41,234 nt of DNA. Source: Prevotella sp. GTDB lineage: Bacteria > Bacteroidota > Bacteroidia > Bacteroidales > Bacteroidaceae. The DNA lies in the NCBI GenBank assembly GCA_017618275.1, contig JAFZUS010000002.1:1-41234 (forward strand), given 5' to 3'. The stretch's first letter is position 1. The number at the start of each line of letters is the position of its first letter. A model generated the notes under the pieces. The model saw nothing but the letters and a program-made list of their open reading frames with translations, was not told where the DNA came from and ran no database searches. Below, in pieces: positions 11,444 to 20,430 of this stretch. The position numbers and the translations under genes are program-made.

Positions 11444-11920
11444 ATGAGAAAAGCAAAACCCAAGAAGCGTGTGATCCTGCCGGATCCAGTCTTCAACGAC
11501 ACCAAGGTGTCAAAGTTTGTGAACCATTTGATGTACGACGGTAAGAAGACCAAGTCGTATGAGATTTTCTACAATGCACTCGAGACCGTCAAGGCTAAGA
11601 TGCAGAACGAGGAGAAGCCCGCTCTGGAGATTTGGAAGCAGGCCCTCGACAACATCACACCTCAGGTAGAGGTGAAGAGCCGTCGTATCGGTGGTGCTAC
11701 CTTCCAGGTGCCTACGGAAATCCGTCCCGACCGTAAGGAGAGCATCTCTATGAAGAATATGATCTCGTTTGCCCGCAAGCGTAGTGGCAAGTCGATGGCT
11801 GACAAACTCGCAGCCGAGATCATGGATGCCTTCAACAACCAGGGTGGTGCCTTTAAGCGTAAGGAGGATATGCACCGCATGGCTGAGGCTAACCGCGCAT
11901 TTGCACACTTCAGATTCTAA
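11444..11920 (+). CDS. rpsG: 30S ribosomal protein S7
   Basis: S7 nucleates assembly of the 30S head and contacts E-site tRNA. The 158-residue product begins [20 protein letters not shown] and contains [20 protein letters not shown], a [17 protein letters not shown] segment and the C-terminal [20 protein letters not shown], all standard S7 features. Length is normal. It is followed, after a 53-nt spacer made mainly of GGTAAAAA-like repeats, by fusA, in the conserved str order. Confidence 0.98.
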   Translation: MRKAKPKKRVILPDPVFNDTKVSKFVNHLMYDGKKTKSYEIFYNALETVKAKMQNEEKPALEIWKQALDNITPQVEVKSRRIGGATFQVPTEIRPDRKESISMKNMISFARKRSGKSMADKLAAEIMDAFNNQGGAFKRKEDMHRMAEANRAFAHFRF

Positions 11921-11934
11921 GAATAGGTATTAGT

Positions 11935-11970
11935 TAGGTAAAAAGGTAAAAAAGTAAAAGGGTAAAAAAG
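11935..11970 (+). repeat. GGTAAAAA-type short repeat in the rpsG-fusA spacer
   Basis: Imperfect copies of a 7-9 nt unit (AGGTAAAAA, GGTAAAAAAG, TAAAAGGGTA, AAAAAAG) fill the spacer just before the fusA ATG. It closely matches the repeat before rpoC at 5998-6030, in the same orientation and at the same distance from a start codon. Confidence 0.7.
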
Positions 11971-11973
11971 AAA

Positions 11974-14103
11974 ATGGCAAATCGCGATCTACATTTGACA
12001 CGAAACATCGGTATTATGGCTCATATCGACGCCGGTAAGACCACCACGTCTGAGCGTATCCTGTTCTACACAGGTAAGACGCACAAGATCGGTGAGGTGC
12101 ACGACGGAGCCGCAACGATGGACTGGATGGCCCAGGAGCAGGAGCGCGGAATTACGATTACCTCCGCTGCCACCACTTGTAACTGGACCTGGAATAACAA
12201 ACAATTCAAGATTAACCTGATTGACACTCCGGGACACGTGGACTTCACCGCTGAGGTGGAGCGTTCACTGCGTGTGCTCGATGGAGCCGTGGCTACTTAC
12301 TCTGCTGCTGACGGCGTACAGCCTCAGTCTGAGACCGTATGGCGCCAGGCCGATAAGTATAACGTGCCCCGTATTGGTTATGTGAATAAGATGGACCGCT
12401 CTGGTGCTGACTTCTTCGAGACAGTCCAGCAGATGCGTGACATTCTGGGTGCCAACCCCGTTGTGATCCAGGTGCCTATCGGCGCTGAGGAGAACTTCAA
12501 GGGTTTGGTTGACCTGATTAAGATGAAGGCTATCCTGTGGCACGACGAGACCATGGGTGCTGAGTACGACATCGAGGACATCCCCGCCGATCTGCAGGCA
12601 GAGTGCGACGAGTGGCGTAACAAACTGCTCGAGGCTGCTGCCGAGTACGACGAGGCCCTGATGGAGAAGTACTTCGACGATCCCGAGTCCATCACCGAGG
12701 ACGAGATTATCGCCGCTATCCGCAAGGGAACCATCTCCATGCAGTGCACTCCGATGCTCCTGGGTTCTTCTTATAAGAACAAGGGTGTCCAGCCACTGCT
12801 CGACTACGTGTGTGCATTCCTGCCCGCACCAGTTGACGTGGAGGTGATCAAGGGTACCAACCCCAACACCGACGAGGAAGAGGATCGTGAGCCCTCTGAG
12901 GCTGCTCCCACTTCCGCCCTGGCCTTCAAGATTGCCACCGACCCGTACATGGGCCGTCTGGTGTTCTTCCGCGTCTACTCTGGTAAGGTGACTGCCGGTA
13001 GTTACGTCTTCAACCCCCGTTCGGGCAAGAAGGAGCGTATCAGCCGTCTGTTCCAGATGAACTCCAACAAGGAGATTCCCATGGAGTCTATTGATGCCGG
13101 TGATATCGGCGCAGGTGTAGGCTTCAAGGATATCCGTACCGGTGATACCCTCTGTGATGAGGATAAGCCCATCGTGCTGGAGTCTATGACCTTCCCCGAC
13201 ACGGTGATCTCTATCGCTGTGGAGCCGAAGTCTCAGGCTGACGTGGCCAAACTCGACAACGGTCTGGCTAAACTCGCTGAGGAAGACCCGACCTTCACTG
13301 TACGTACCGACGAGCAGAGTGGTCAGACCATTATCTCCGGTATGGGTGAGTTGCACCTCGACATCATCATCGACCGTCTGAAGCGCGAGTTCAAGGTGGA
13401 GTGCAACCAGGGTAAGCCCCAGGTGAACTACAAGGAGGCTATCACCAAGACCGTCATGGGCTACCGTGAGGTTTACAAGAAGCAGTCCGGTGGTCGTGGT
13501 AAGTTCGCCGACATCATCGTCAACGTCGGTCCTGTTGATGAGGACTACGATATCAAGGAGAACGGACCTCTGCAGTTCGTCAACGAGGTGAAGGGCGGTA
13601 ACATCCCCAAGGAGTACATCCCTGCCATCCAGAAGGGCTTCGAGTCTTCTCTGAAGAACGGTATCCTCGGTGGTTATCCGATGGACAGCCTGAAGGTAGT
13701 GGTTGTCGATGGTTCGTTCCACCCCGTTGACTCCGATCAACTCTCGTTCGAGGTAGCCGCCCAGATGGCTTATAAGGCAATCTGCGCCCAGGCTAAGCCC
13801 GTGCTCATGGAGCCCATCATGAAACTCGAGGTGGTGACACCTGAGGAGAACATGGGTGACGTGATCGGCGACCTCAACAAGCGTCGTGGTCAGGTAGAGG
13901 GTATGGACGAGGCTCGCAGTGGTGCCCGTGTCGTCAAGGCCAAGGTACCCCTGTCAGAGATGTTCGGCTATGTCACCGCTCTGCGTACCATCACTTCCGG
14001 CCGTGCTACCAGTTCTATGGAGTACAGCCACCACGCACCGCTGTCAAGCGCTCTCGCCAAGGCCGTGCTGGAGGAGGTAAAGGGCCGTGCAGACCTAGTA
14101 TAA
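11974..14103 (+). CDS. fusA: Translation elongation factor G
   Basis: EF-G is the GTPase that drives translocation and, with RRF, ribosome recycling. The 709-residue protein carries G1 AHIDAGKTT (residues 16-24), switch [13 protein letters not shown]3 DTPGHVDFT and G4 NKMD, then domains II to [21 protein letters not shown] and [10 protein letters not shown] are typical domain IV/V segments. Context (rpsL-rpsG-fusA-rpsJ) supports the housekeeping copy rather than an EF-G2 paralogue. There is no tufA gene after it; instead a repeat array and rpsJ follow, which is the usual Bacteroidetes arrangement. Confidence 0.98.
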   Translation: MANRDLHLTRNIGIMAHIDAGKTTTSERILFYTGKTHKIGEVHDGAATMDWMAQEQERGITITSAATTCNWTWNNKQFKINLIDTPGHVDFTAEVERSLRVLDGAVATYSAADGVQPQSETVWRQADKYNVPRIGYVNKMDRSGADFFETVQQMRDILGANPVVIQVPIGAEENFKGLVDLIKMKAILWHDETMGAEYDIEDIPADLQAECDEWRNKLLEAAAEYDEALMEKYFDDPESITEDEIIAAIRKGTISMQCTPMLLGSSYKNKGVQPLLDYVCAFLPAPVDVEVIKGTNPNTDEEEDREPSEAAPTSALAFKIATDPYMGRLVFFRVYSGKVTAGSYVFNPRSGKKERISRLFQMNSNKEIPMESIDAGDIGAGVGFKDIRTGDTLCDEDKPIVLESMTFPDTVISIAVEPKSQADVAKLDNGLAKLAEEDPTFTVRTDEQSGQTIISGMGELHLDIIIDRLKREFKVECNQGKPQVNYKEAITKTVMGYREVYKKQSGGRGKFADIIVNVGPVDEDYDIKENGPLQFVNEVKGGNIPKEYIPAIQKGFESSLKNGILGGYPMDSLKVVVVDGSFHPVDSDQLSFEVAAQMAYKAICAQAKPVLMEPIMKLEVVTPEENMGDVIGDLNKRRGQVEGMDEARSGARVVKAKVPLSEMFGYVTALRTITSGRATSSMEYSHHAPLSSALAKAVLEEVKGRADLV

Positions 14104-14210
14104 TCCTAGGCAATCCTAGGCATTCCTAGGCAATCCTAGGCTCTCCTAGGACCACCTAGGACATCCTAGGGAAACTTAGGGAAACCTAGGATCGCCTAGC
14201 CTGCTTAGAA
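14101..14210 (+). repeat. 11-unit CCTAGG array, 10-bp period
   Basis: Directly from the fusA stop codon, the sequence is N4-CCTAGG repeated in blocks of exactly 10 nt. Units 1-7 and 9 have a perfect CCTAGG; unit 8 is CTTAGG, unit 10 is CCTAGC and unit 11 is CTTAGA. CCTAGG is its own reverse complement, so the array shows one palindrome per helical turn. It ends just before the rpsJ leader hairpin. Purpose unknown. Confidence 0.95.
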
Positions 14211-14218
14211 TAAAAAAC

Positions 14219-14252
14219 GCTGCCGTTGAGCAAATGACTCTTTAGCGACAGC
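14219..14252 (+). promoter_or_regulatory. rpsJ leader hairpin
   Basis: Bases 14219-14230 pair with 14241-14252 over 12 positions with one mismatch (C-A) and several G-T pairs. No T-run follows, so it is not a typical terminator. It lies 33 nt before the rpsJ start and could protect or regulate the rpsJ mRNA. Confidence 0.5.
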
Positions 14253-14285
14253 ATAATATTAACAAATTAAACAAAAGAAAAGACA

Positions 14286-14591
14286 ATGAGTCAGAAAATT
14301 CGTATCAAACTGAAGAGTTACGACCACAAATTGGTTGACAAATCAGCAGAGAAAATCGTGAAGGCTGTCAAGGCCACAGGTGCAATCATCAGCGGTCCTA
14401 TCCCCCTTCCAACACACAAGCGTATCTACACCGTCAACCGCTCGACCTTCGTCAACAAGAAGGCTCGTGAGCAGTTCCAGTTGTCAGACTACAAGCGTCT
14501 GATCGACATCTACAGTTCAACGGCTAAGACCGTTGATGCTCTGATGAAACTCGAACTCCCCAGCGGCGTTGAGGTTGAGATCAAGGTATAG
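14286..14591 (+). CDS. rpsJ: 30S ribosomal protein S10
   Basis: S10 is a 30S head protein that also takes part in antitermination as NusE. The 101-residue product has the family signature [20 protein letters not shown] and the C-terminal [11 protein letters not shown]. Length is normal. In most Bacteroidetes it opens the S10 operon and rplC follows. Here it is followed after 27 nt by a strong terminator and then a convergent phosphatase gene, so S10 is cut off from the other S10-operon genes in this genome. Confidence 0.97.
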   Translation: MSQKIRIKLKSYDHKLVDKSAEKIVKAVKATGAIISGPIPLPTHKRIYTVNRSTFVNKKAREQFQLSDYKRLIDIYSSTAKTVDALMKLELPSGVEVEIKV

Positions 14592-14618
14592 TAACATTCG
14601 CATTTACGAACCATTATA

Positions 14619-14654
14619 AAGCGGTGCATCCAAATAGATGCACTGCTTTTTTTT
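14619..14654 (+). terminator. Intrinsic terminator after rpsJ
   Basis: A 12-bp stem pairs 14619-14630 with 14637-14648 (one G-T pair) around a 6-nt loop CAAATA and runs into eight T residues. It closes the str operon and lies between convergent genes; the minus-direction tail is T-poor. Confidence 0.93.
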
Positions 14655-14668
14655 GTCGTCTTAACAAA

Positions 14669-16618
14669 CTAAGAGTTCTTCTGGCTTCTCACTTTTGTAT
14701 ATTTGATGGCGAGCATCGTGAGGTCGTCACTTTGCTCCGTGTCGCCCACGAATTTGTGTACGGCATCGGTCATCGTCTCTATCAGTTCCTGAGGGGCTCC
14801 ATTAAACGTGGTGACAACATCTGCCACACGCTGCTCTCCGAACAGTTCCTGTTGGGCATTCTCTGCCTCTGTCAGTCCGTCGGTATAGAGGAAGAGGATG
14901 CTGCCTGTAGTCATCTCCGTTTCCTGTTCCGTGTAGTTCCAATCCGGCATCGCTCCGACGGGCAGGTTGGGATTAACTGGAATGGCGGTAGCAAACTCTC
15001 CACTCTCCGCTCTCCACTTTTCACTTATCCTATAGGGCGCGTTATGTGCGGCATTGCAATAGCGCAGGTGGCCCGTCTGCAGGTCGAGCACGCCGACGAA
15101 CAGTGTGACAAACATATTGCTGTCGTTGCTATCACTGATGGCCTCGTTCATGGTTTCCACAATGTGGCTAGGTTCAGCGGCGTGTGCAGAAATATTGCGG
15201 AACAGCGTACGACTGACGGCCATCACGAGCGAAGCCGGCACTCCCTTGCCCGACACGTCACCGATACAGAAGAACAGTTTCTCATCGCGGATAAAGAAGT
15301 CGTAGAGGTCGCCGCCTACGGCCTTGGCTGGTTTCAGGATGCCATAGAGTTCGATGTCGTTGCGCTCGGGGAACGGCGGGAACGTCTTGGGCAGCATCGA
15401 CATCTGGATACTGTGGGCCACGTTCAGTTCACTCTCTATCGAGGCCTTTGCGGCGGTTGACTCCTTCAGTTCCTCCACATACTGCTTCAGTGACTGCTGC
15501 ATGGTACCGAACGAGTCACGCAACTGGGCGATCTCGTCTTGATGCTTGAATGTCGGCAGCGGCGCATCGAAGTTTCCGTGGGCCACCTCTTGGGCAGAGT
15601 CGGAAAGGAAGCGCAGCGGTTTGACAGCCCGTCGGATGCTGCGGCTCATAAAGAAGAAGATGACGATGCTGCCTATGGTCATGAAGATCAGTAGAAGAAT
15701 GCCAAGAAAGTAGCCATAGAGTAATACGAAATCTCGGTGTTGGGCTACAACAATTGTCCAGCCTGTGCGGGGCAACCGTTTGGAACTGATGTAGTAGGTG
15801 ATGCCGCCCACCTTTACTCCTTCAAATCCGATGCTGTCCTTGCTCAGTATGGTCTTGGTCGTCTCGTCATCAAAAGTCTCAGAGCCTGCAATCTTCTTGC
15901 CTTTGCTGTCAAGGAGTTGAATGAAGAAGGCATTTTCATCATCAGGATCATCCGGGTTATTCTGCACGAGTTCCAATTGTTTGACCTTCTCCTCCTCACC
16001 GACTATCGCTTGCTCGAGCCAACTGAGGTTCAGGTCAATTCCATAAACGCCTACCCTGCGGCCTTGGCGGTCGAAAACAGGTGTGACGTAGGTACTCATG
16101 ATACACTTTCCGCCGGCATCGTCGTAATAGGGATCTGTCAGATAGCCTTCTCCCCGCTCTAAACTGAGCCCTTTTAAGTACCACTCCTGGCTGTGATAGT
16201 CGTGTTGTGCCGATCCGATCTGTTTACGTTCCACATGGGTGCTGTCCACAAACTTCACGTATGGCTCAAACCATCGGCCCTGACCCGGAAAAAAGTCCGG
16301 TTCAAAACCAATGCCACACCCCACATAGCGATTGTTGAACCGCAACTCGTGCACCATGGCTTCGTACACCTTCTCCGGGGTGTCCAGATTCTCCTCGAAC
16401 TCGGCCACGTTGTTCGTCGCTGTTATTTCCACGCCACTCAGCATGGTTGTCAATTTACCATTGATTCCTTCCATGATATGTTGCGCGCGCAATTCACTCT
16501 CAATCGACGAAATGGCCAAGTCGGACAGAAACACCGCTCCAATGATAAACACATTGCAGACCACCAGAATCAGGATGACGCGCCAGGTGATGCGACGTGA
16601 TAACTTACTTTTTCTCAT
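14669..16618 (-). CDS. Membrane-anchored PP2C/SpoIIE-type phosphatase with sensor and HAMP domains
   Basis: Likely a signal-transducing serine/threonine phosphatase of the RsbU/SpoIIE type, which usually acts on an anti-sigma-factor antagonist. From ATG 16618 (MRKSKLSRR) it has 649 residues: TM1 about 13-35, a Cache-like sensor region with GIGFEPDFFPGQGRWFEPYV and STYVTPVFDRQGRRVGVYGI, TM2 about 300-325, a HAMP segment, a coiled linker, and a PP2C domain from about 410 with GGDLYDFF, GDVSGKGVPASLVM and LYTDGLTEAENA. A TTG at 16627 could add three residues. It is the last gene of a three-gene minus operon, 12 nt after the patatin gene. No partner STAS or anti-sigma gene is visible. A low-complexity insert (EKWRAESGEF, bases about 15000-15030) lies inside the PP2C domain. 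Confidence 0.9.
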   Translation of the reverse strand: MRKSKLSRRITWRVILILVVCNVFIIGAVFLSDLAISSIESELRAQHIMEGINGKLTTMLSGVEITATNNVAEFEENLDTPEKVYEAMVHELRFNNRYVGCGIGFEPDFFPGQGRWFEPYVKFVDSTHVERKQIGSAQHDYHSQEWYLKGLSLERGEGYLTDPYYDDAGGKCIMSTYVTPVFDRQGRRVGVYGIDLNLSWLEQAIVGEEEKVKQLELVQNNPDDPDDENAFFIQLLDSKGKKIAGSETFDDETTKTILSKDSIGFEGVKVGGITYYISSKRLPRTGWTIVVAQHRDFVLLYGYFLGILLLIFMTIGSIVIFFFMSRSIRRAVKPLRFLSDSAQEVAHGNFDAPLPTFKHQDEIAQLRDSFGTMQQSLKQYVEELKESTAAKASIESELNVAHSIQMSMLPKTFPPFPERNDIELYGILKPAKAVGGDLYDFFIRDEKLFFCIGDVSGKGVPASLVMAVSRTLFRNISAHAAEPSHIVETMNEAISDSNDSNMFVTLFVGVLDLQTGHLRYCNAAHNAPYRISEKWRAESGEFATAIPVNPNLPVGAMPDWNYTEQETEMTTGSILFLYTDGLTEAENAQQELFGEQRVADVVTTFNGAPQELIETMTDAVHKFVGDTEQSDDLTMLAIKYTKVRSQKNS

Positions 16619-16630
16619 TATTGCCAATCA

Positions 16631-18931
16631 TTAGAACTCATATCCGAGGTTTAGGAAGAAGTAGGGGCTTTTGGTATGGTTGCTGTAACCGATGGTGGCT
16701 CCGACAGGACCGACGATCGTGTTATAGTAGTAGGCTATCTGCCCGCCTATCAGCGTATGGTAGTCCAGTAGTTCCTTCAGGTGGTCAGACTTCTGGGCTG
16801 CAGCCACGCGGAGCAACACATAGTTGTTGGTGCCGATGCGCTGCTGTGCCTGCAGTTGGGCGGCCACGAACTGATGGTCGACGTACTCCATGTTACCGAT
16901 GCCGGCGAAGGGCATCTGCTGTTCTACGTAGTGGCCGAACCAGTCACCGCCGATGGTGTTGCCGAATACGGGCGGAATGATGCTTCCGAACAGCAGACGG
17001 CCGTAGAACATGGGTTGTATAGTGAAGCGGTTGCCGATGGTGAACGACTGGCGCCAGTTGGCGTTGACCTCGCTCATGCCGGACTTGCCATCGAGTTGGG
17101 TGAAGTTGTCGGTCAGGTATACATATTCGGCCTTGAAACGGGTACCGCGAGAGGGGAAGTACCAGTCGTCCTCGCTGTTGTAGTTCAGGCGGGCATGATA
17201 ACTGTAGAAGTGCTCGTTTTCAAGCGTCACCTGTTTCGACGTTTCTGAGCCAAGTTTGTTGCGGTAGTGCATGAAGTCCCAGCGCAGCCCCATCTGTAGG
17301 TTGAAGTAGCGCAGGTCGAAGTTGATGGCCGTGAACTCCGCCTGGAACTGGTTGTAGCGGATGTTATAGTCGAGGTCGCCCTCCAGATACACATCCACGT
17401 CGTTGCGACGGAATGCGTAACTGAGTGTGGGACGGGTGAAACTGCGGGGATGGACGGTTAGTTCGCCACGTGCCATCATACGCTTGCCTAATCGCAACGT
17501 GATGTCGGTGTTGATGGGTATGGCCGTCTTCAGTGGAATGTCGAGGCCCAACTGCACGGCGGCATATTCCTCGGTGTCGAAGCGTACACCTGCAAGTAGT
17601 TGTACCGATTTCTTGTCGCCGGCCGTGAGTATCACCCGCACGCCATCGGCCTCATCCCACATGTGCTCAACGTCGTCGCGGTAACTCCGCGGTAACATCC
17701 GGGGCAACTTCTCAGGCAGTATGTGACACTCGGCGGTCTGGTAGAACAGGTCCACACGCATCGACGTGGTGAGTTCCTGCATCAGGCTGGCATCAATGAA
17801 GGCGTCATTAGGTGACGAAAAGATGTCTTTCAGGTGGAATTTCTGGCGTAGGAACCGCTCGTCCTGCGGTGTCATGTTCTCAAACGTATAGCCAATGACA
17901 GGGTGCTTCTCGGTCATCACCCCCGGGCGCAGGGGATGCCGGATCTCGGGAATGGAGTCTTCCTTGATGCCGATGCGCTGTTTCAGTGCGATGATCTCGT
18001 CCCAGTGGCGCATGGCCTCTTCCTCACCGCGACGTATGAGCGTGTCTATGGCAGCCTGCGAGAAACTGGCCGAGCCGTAGCCCTTCGTGTCTACTTGCAG
18101 GTGCAGGTCGGTGATGGCGAGGTTCTCGTCGAGTTTGTTCTTGCAGTTCACATCGATGATCTGACTGAGTATGCTCATTGTATTCCCCAAGTCCTCGGCT
18201 GTCTTCGGTGCGCCCTGCACGGTGACGCCGATAATGATGTCTGCCCCCATCTTGCGGGCGATGTCAGCGGGATAGTTGTTTTTCAGGCCGCCGTCCACCA
18301 GCACCTTGTCACCGATTCTCACGGGTGAGAAAGCGGCGGGTATGGCCATCGAGGCGCGCATGGCCTGCGGCAATCGGCCGCTGTGGAAGTCCACCTCACT
18401 ATTGTCTATGATGTCCGTCGCTACGCAGGCAAAGGGGATGCATAGGTCGCTGGAGAAGTCGAGCGAGTCGGTATAGCCCACACAGAGTTGCTGGAACAGT
18501 TCTGCAAGGTTCTTGCCCTTGATGATGCCGCCTGCGGTATTGTCGCGCTTACCGATGGTCAGACCCGTAGAGATCAGGTAGGTGTTCTGCTTCTTGCGGT
18601 CGCTAAGGCTCTGACGGCGTAGGTCTTCCTTGTCGGTGATCACATAACTCCAGTCCTGCACCCGCACCATCGAGTCGAGCGAGTGGGCGTTATAGCCGAT
18701 GGCGTAGAGACCGCCGATGATGCTGCCCATGGAAGTGCCGGTGATGATGTCGACAGGAATTCCCGCCCGTTCCAGCACCTTCAGCACACCGATGTGCGCC
18801 ATGCCCTTGGCACCGCCGCCACTGAGCACGACGGCCACATTCTTTTTACCGGTAGCCGTGCTGTCCGTCTGTGCACTTACCATACTGCATGTCAGCATCG
18901 CGGCTACGGCCAGAAGTAGTTTTTTCTTCAT
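16631..18931 (-). CDS. Patatin-like phospholipase fused to an outer-membrane barrel (type Vd-like)
   Basis: Starting at ATG 18931 the 766-residue protein begins with a signal peptide (MKKKLLLAVAAMLTCSMVSA), followed by a patatin domain with the oxyanion segment GGGAKGMAHIGVL, nucleophile elbow GTSMGS (Ser near 68) and catalytic Asp in VDGGLKNNYP (near 212). The middle has a POTRA-like stretch and the C-terminal half is beta-rich with alternating aromatic residues, ending in FFLNLGYEF, a terminal Phe as in Omp85-like barrels. This is the layout of the type Vd autotransporters PlpD and FplA. A longer frame begins at GTG 18961 but would put ten residues before the signal peptide. It sits between DUF4421 and phosphatase genes in one operon. 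Confidence 0.9.
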   Translation of the reverse strand: MKKKLLLAVAAMLTCSMVSAQTDSTATGKKNVAVVLSGGGAKGMAHIGVLKVLERAGIPVDIITGTSMGSIIGGLYAIGYNAHSLDSMVRVQDWSYVITDKEDLRRQSLSDRKKQNTYLISTGLTIGKRDNTAGGIIKGKNLAELFQQLCVGYTDSLDFSSDLCIPFACVATDIIDNSEVDFHSGRLPQAMRASMAIPAAFSPVRIGDKVLVDGGLKNNYPADIARKMGADIIIGVTVQGAPKTAEDLGNTMSILSQIIDVNCKNKLDENLAITDLHLQVDTKGYGSASFSQAAIDTLIRRGEEEAMRHWDEIIALKQRIGIKEDSIPEIRHPLRPGVMTEKHPVIGYTFENMTPQDERFLRQKFHLKDIFSSPNDAFIDASLMQELTTSMRVDLFYQTAECHILPEKLPRMLPRSYRDDVEHMWDEADGVRVILTAGDKKSVQLLAGVRFDTEEYAAVQLGLDIPLKTAIPINTDITLRLGKRMMARGELTVHPRSFTRPTLSYAFRRNDVDVYLEGDLDYNIRYNQFQAEFTAINFDLRYFNLQMGLRWDFMHYRNKLGSETSKQVTLENEHFYSYHARLNYNSEDDWYFPSRGTRFKAEYVYLTDNFTQLDGKSGMSEVNANWRQSFTIGNRFTIQPMFYGRLLFGSIIPPVFGNTIGGDWFGHYVEQQMPFAGIGNMEYVDHQFVAAQLQAQQRIGTNNYVLLRVAAAQKSDHLKELLDYHTLIGGQIAYYYNTIVGPVGATIGYSNHTKSPYFFLNLGYEF

Positions 18932-18962
18932 ATCGTTTATTGGTTTTTGTGTGTCGCTCACT

Positions 18963-20180
18963 TTAGAGTCTCACGCCCAGAGAGAGGCGGGCATAGCCGT
19001 CGATGAGGACGACCTTGGTCTCGTCCATCTTGTAGGAGAAACGGTTGACCTGTCCTTGAAGACCTACGAAGTAATTACTCCAGTTATACGCGATGCCGAG
19101 TCGTAGGTCGACGTTGAACTGCAGTCTGCCGTGGTTTACATCACTATCTATTTCCCATCCCTCCACATCTTCAAGCCATTTGTCTTCTTCATCCATGGGT
19201 TTATATGTCTCTCCGTTGGCCCAGGTGTGCGTCTGCGGGTTCCATTGTCCGTAGCCGTCTGTCGGCATACTGTCATCGTAGGGAGGCATGTAGTTGAAAT
19301 CGTACTTATTCACTTTCACGCGGTTGTAGACGCTAATGGTAGGCATGGCCATGGCGTTGATGACGAAGCCCCGGAATGGTACGAAGTTATAGCCGTAGCC
19401 GATACCGATATTGGCCTGGTGCATTTTGATACGGCCTATTCCTTTACTATAAATGGCCAACAGGGCATTTTTGGGGTTTGACAGGTCGATTGACGACTGA
19501 TACCATGAGGCACCTACCAGCAGTGATCCTGCTGAGCGGCGCTGGATGACGGACTGGTTGTAGGCGGCGGCTTGTGAGTAGCGGCGCCCGTTGAACACAT
19601 AGTATCCGTTGAGGTAGGTGGAACGTATCCATATTGGAGCATCGAGATTACCGTGTATGTTCTCCTCTTCTACTAATTTCCCGTCCTGAAAGTCTTTTGC
19701 ATTCAATGATACTTCGTCTGTGCTGAATCGCCTCAGCCGGAAGTTGAGCCCGTATTTCGCACCTGTGGTACTGATAGAGAAATAACGGCCAGCGTTCTTG
19801 ACGAGCGAGTGGGAGTAGGAGATACCCGTACCACGATAGCCTACCCAGAAACCGACGGAAGCCGACACAGGCGGTTCGATATTCAATTTCCAATAGAACC
19901 GTTCCTTCTCTTCAGGAAAGTAAAAGTCGTTTTCGTAATCCACGTCGAGCGCTGTCTCCTTATAGCGGAGGATGACTCGCCAGGGCTTTTCGGGGACTTC
20001 GATGTAATGCGGGTCAACTCTCGCCCGTGCTTTGTTATCCAAGAATTGTTGCACAAGGTGAAGTTTGCTCATCAGGCTTGTGGAACTTTCCTTTGTACTT
20101 ACGCTATCAACTGTAGCCTGTTCCTGTGCTGCTGCATTCAATGTAAATAGTAGGCAGCAAATAATCATTCTTCCTTTCAT
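18963..20180 (-). CDS. DUF4421 family outer-membrane protein
   Basis: This 405-residue protein has a signal peptide (MKGRMIICCLLFTLNAAAQ) and then a region recognisable as DUF4421, a Bacteroidetes family of unknown function: DPHYIEVPEKPWRVILRYKE, SVGFWVGYRGTGISYSHSL, GLNFRLRRF and the C-terminal LRLGIAYNWSNYFVGLQGQV. Frequent alternating hydrophobic and aromatic residues and a final LSLGVRL suggest an outer-membrane beta-barrel. It is the first gene of a minus-strand operon; the patatin-barrel gene starts 31 nt after it. The promoter lies at 20230-20261. Its role is unknown; context suggests envelope function. Confidence 0.85.
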   Translation of the reverse strand: MKGRMIICCLLFTLNAAAQEQATVDSVSTKESSTSLMSKLHLVQQFLDNKARARVDPHYIEVPEKPWRVILRYKETALDVDYENDFYFPEEKERFYWKLNIEPPVSASVGFWVGYRGTGISYSHSLVKNAGRYFSISTTGAKYGLNFRLRRFSTDEVSLNAKDFQDGKLVEEENIHGNLDAPIWIRSTYLNGYYVFNGRRYSQAAAYNQSVIQRRSAGSLLVGASWYQSSIDLSNPKNALLAIYSKGIGRIKMHQANIGIGYGYNFVPFRGFVINAMAMPTISVYNRVKVNKYDFNYMPPYDDSMPTDGYGQWNPQTHTWANGETYKPMDEEDKWLEDVEGWEIDSDVNHGRLQFNVDLRLGIAYNWSNYFVGLQGQVNRFSYKMDETKVVLIDGYARLSLGVRL

Positions 20181-20229
20181 AAAAGTCCAATTGATTTAAT
20201 CTTGAACATGGTTTTTAATTAATTTGGTG

Positions 20230-20261
20230 CAAAAATAAAAAAAAGTCCCGAAACAACCAAA
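20230..20261 (-). promoter_or_regulatory. Promoter of the DUF4421 operon
   Basis: On the minus strand the -33 element TTTG (20261-20258) and -7 box TATTTTTG (20237-20230) are 20 nt apart, a full match to the Bacteroidetes consensus. The -33 element lies in the loop of the hairpin at 20241-20276. Confidence 0.75.
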
Positions 20262-20276
20262 TGTTTCGGGACTTTT
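20237..20276 (-). terminator. Strong hairpin with a T-run on the minus strand, upstream of DUF4421
   Basis: A perfect 15-bp stem pairs 20241-20255 with 20262-20276 around a 6-nt loop. On the minus strand eight T residues follow, the form of an intrinsic terminator. It lies between two divergent genes, so it ends no known gene; it may block antisense reading from the hydrolase side, or be a REP-like repeat. It overlaps the DUF4421 promoter. Confidence 0.65.
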
Positions 20277-20285
20277 ATGAAACAC

Positions 20286-20329
20286 AGGGGTCAGGAACAG
20301 CGTGTAATTACACAATAGTCCTGGCCCCT
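20286..20329. repeat. REP-like nested palindrome
   Basis: AGGGGTCAGGA (20286-20296) pairs fully with TCCTGGCCCCT (20319-20329), one G-T pair. Inside lies a perfect 12-nt palindrome, GTGTAATTACAC (20302-20313). Such imperfect extragenic hairpins resemble REP elements mobilised by RAYT transposases; no such gene is in this window. Family membership is inference. Confidence 0.55.
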
Positions 20330-20375
20330 TGAGTTTTCAAGAAATGATGCCCACAACCCAAATAAGTGCCTTTTT

Positions 20376-20408
20376 TTTGTTTTAATTCGATTTTTTATAG
20401 TATCTTTG
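20376..20408 (+). promoter_or_regulatory. Promoter of the secreted hydrolase gene
   Basis: TTTG (20376-20379), 21 nt, then TATCTTTG (20401-20408): a complete Bacteroidetes promoter, about 22 nt before the ATG at 20431. The leader is therefore only about 15-18 nt long. Confidence 0.85.
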
Positions 20409-20430
20409 CAACCAAAGTCAATTAACTGAT

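Noticed and set aside
12265-13740. 491-codon minus-strand frame inside fusA
   Set aside because: Antisense shadow of EF-G; composition is Leu/Val/His-rich as expected from the reverse of its codons.
14101-14210. Possible phage attachment site or CRISPR-like array in the CCTAGG repeats
   Set aside because: 10-nt units are far too short, no integrase or cas gene is present, and no tRNA adjoins.
14624-15460. 278-codon plus-strand frame opposite the phosphatase gene
   Set aside because: The minus-strand frame has clear PP2C and HAMP motifs; the plus frame has none and starts inside the rpsJ terminator.
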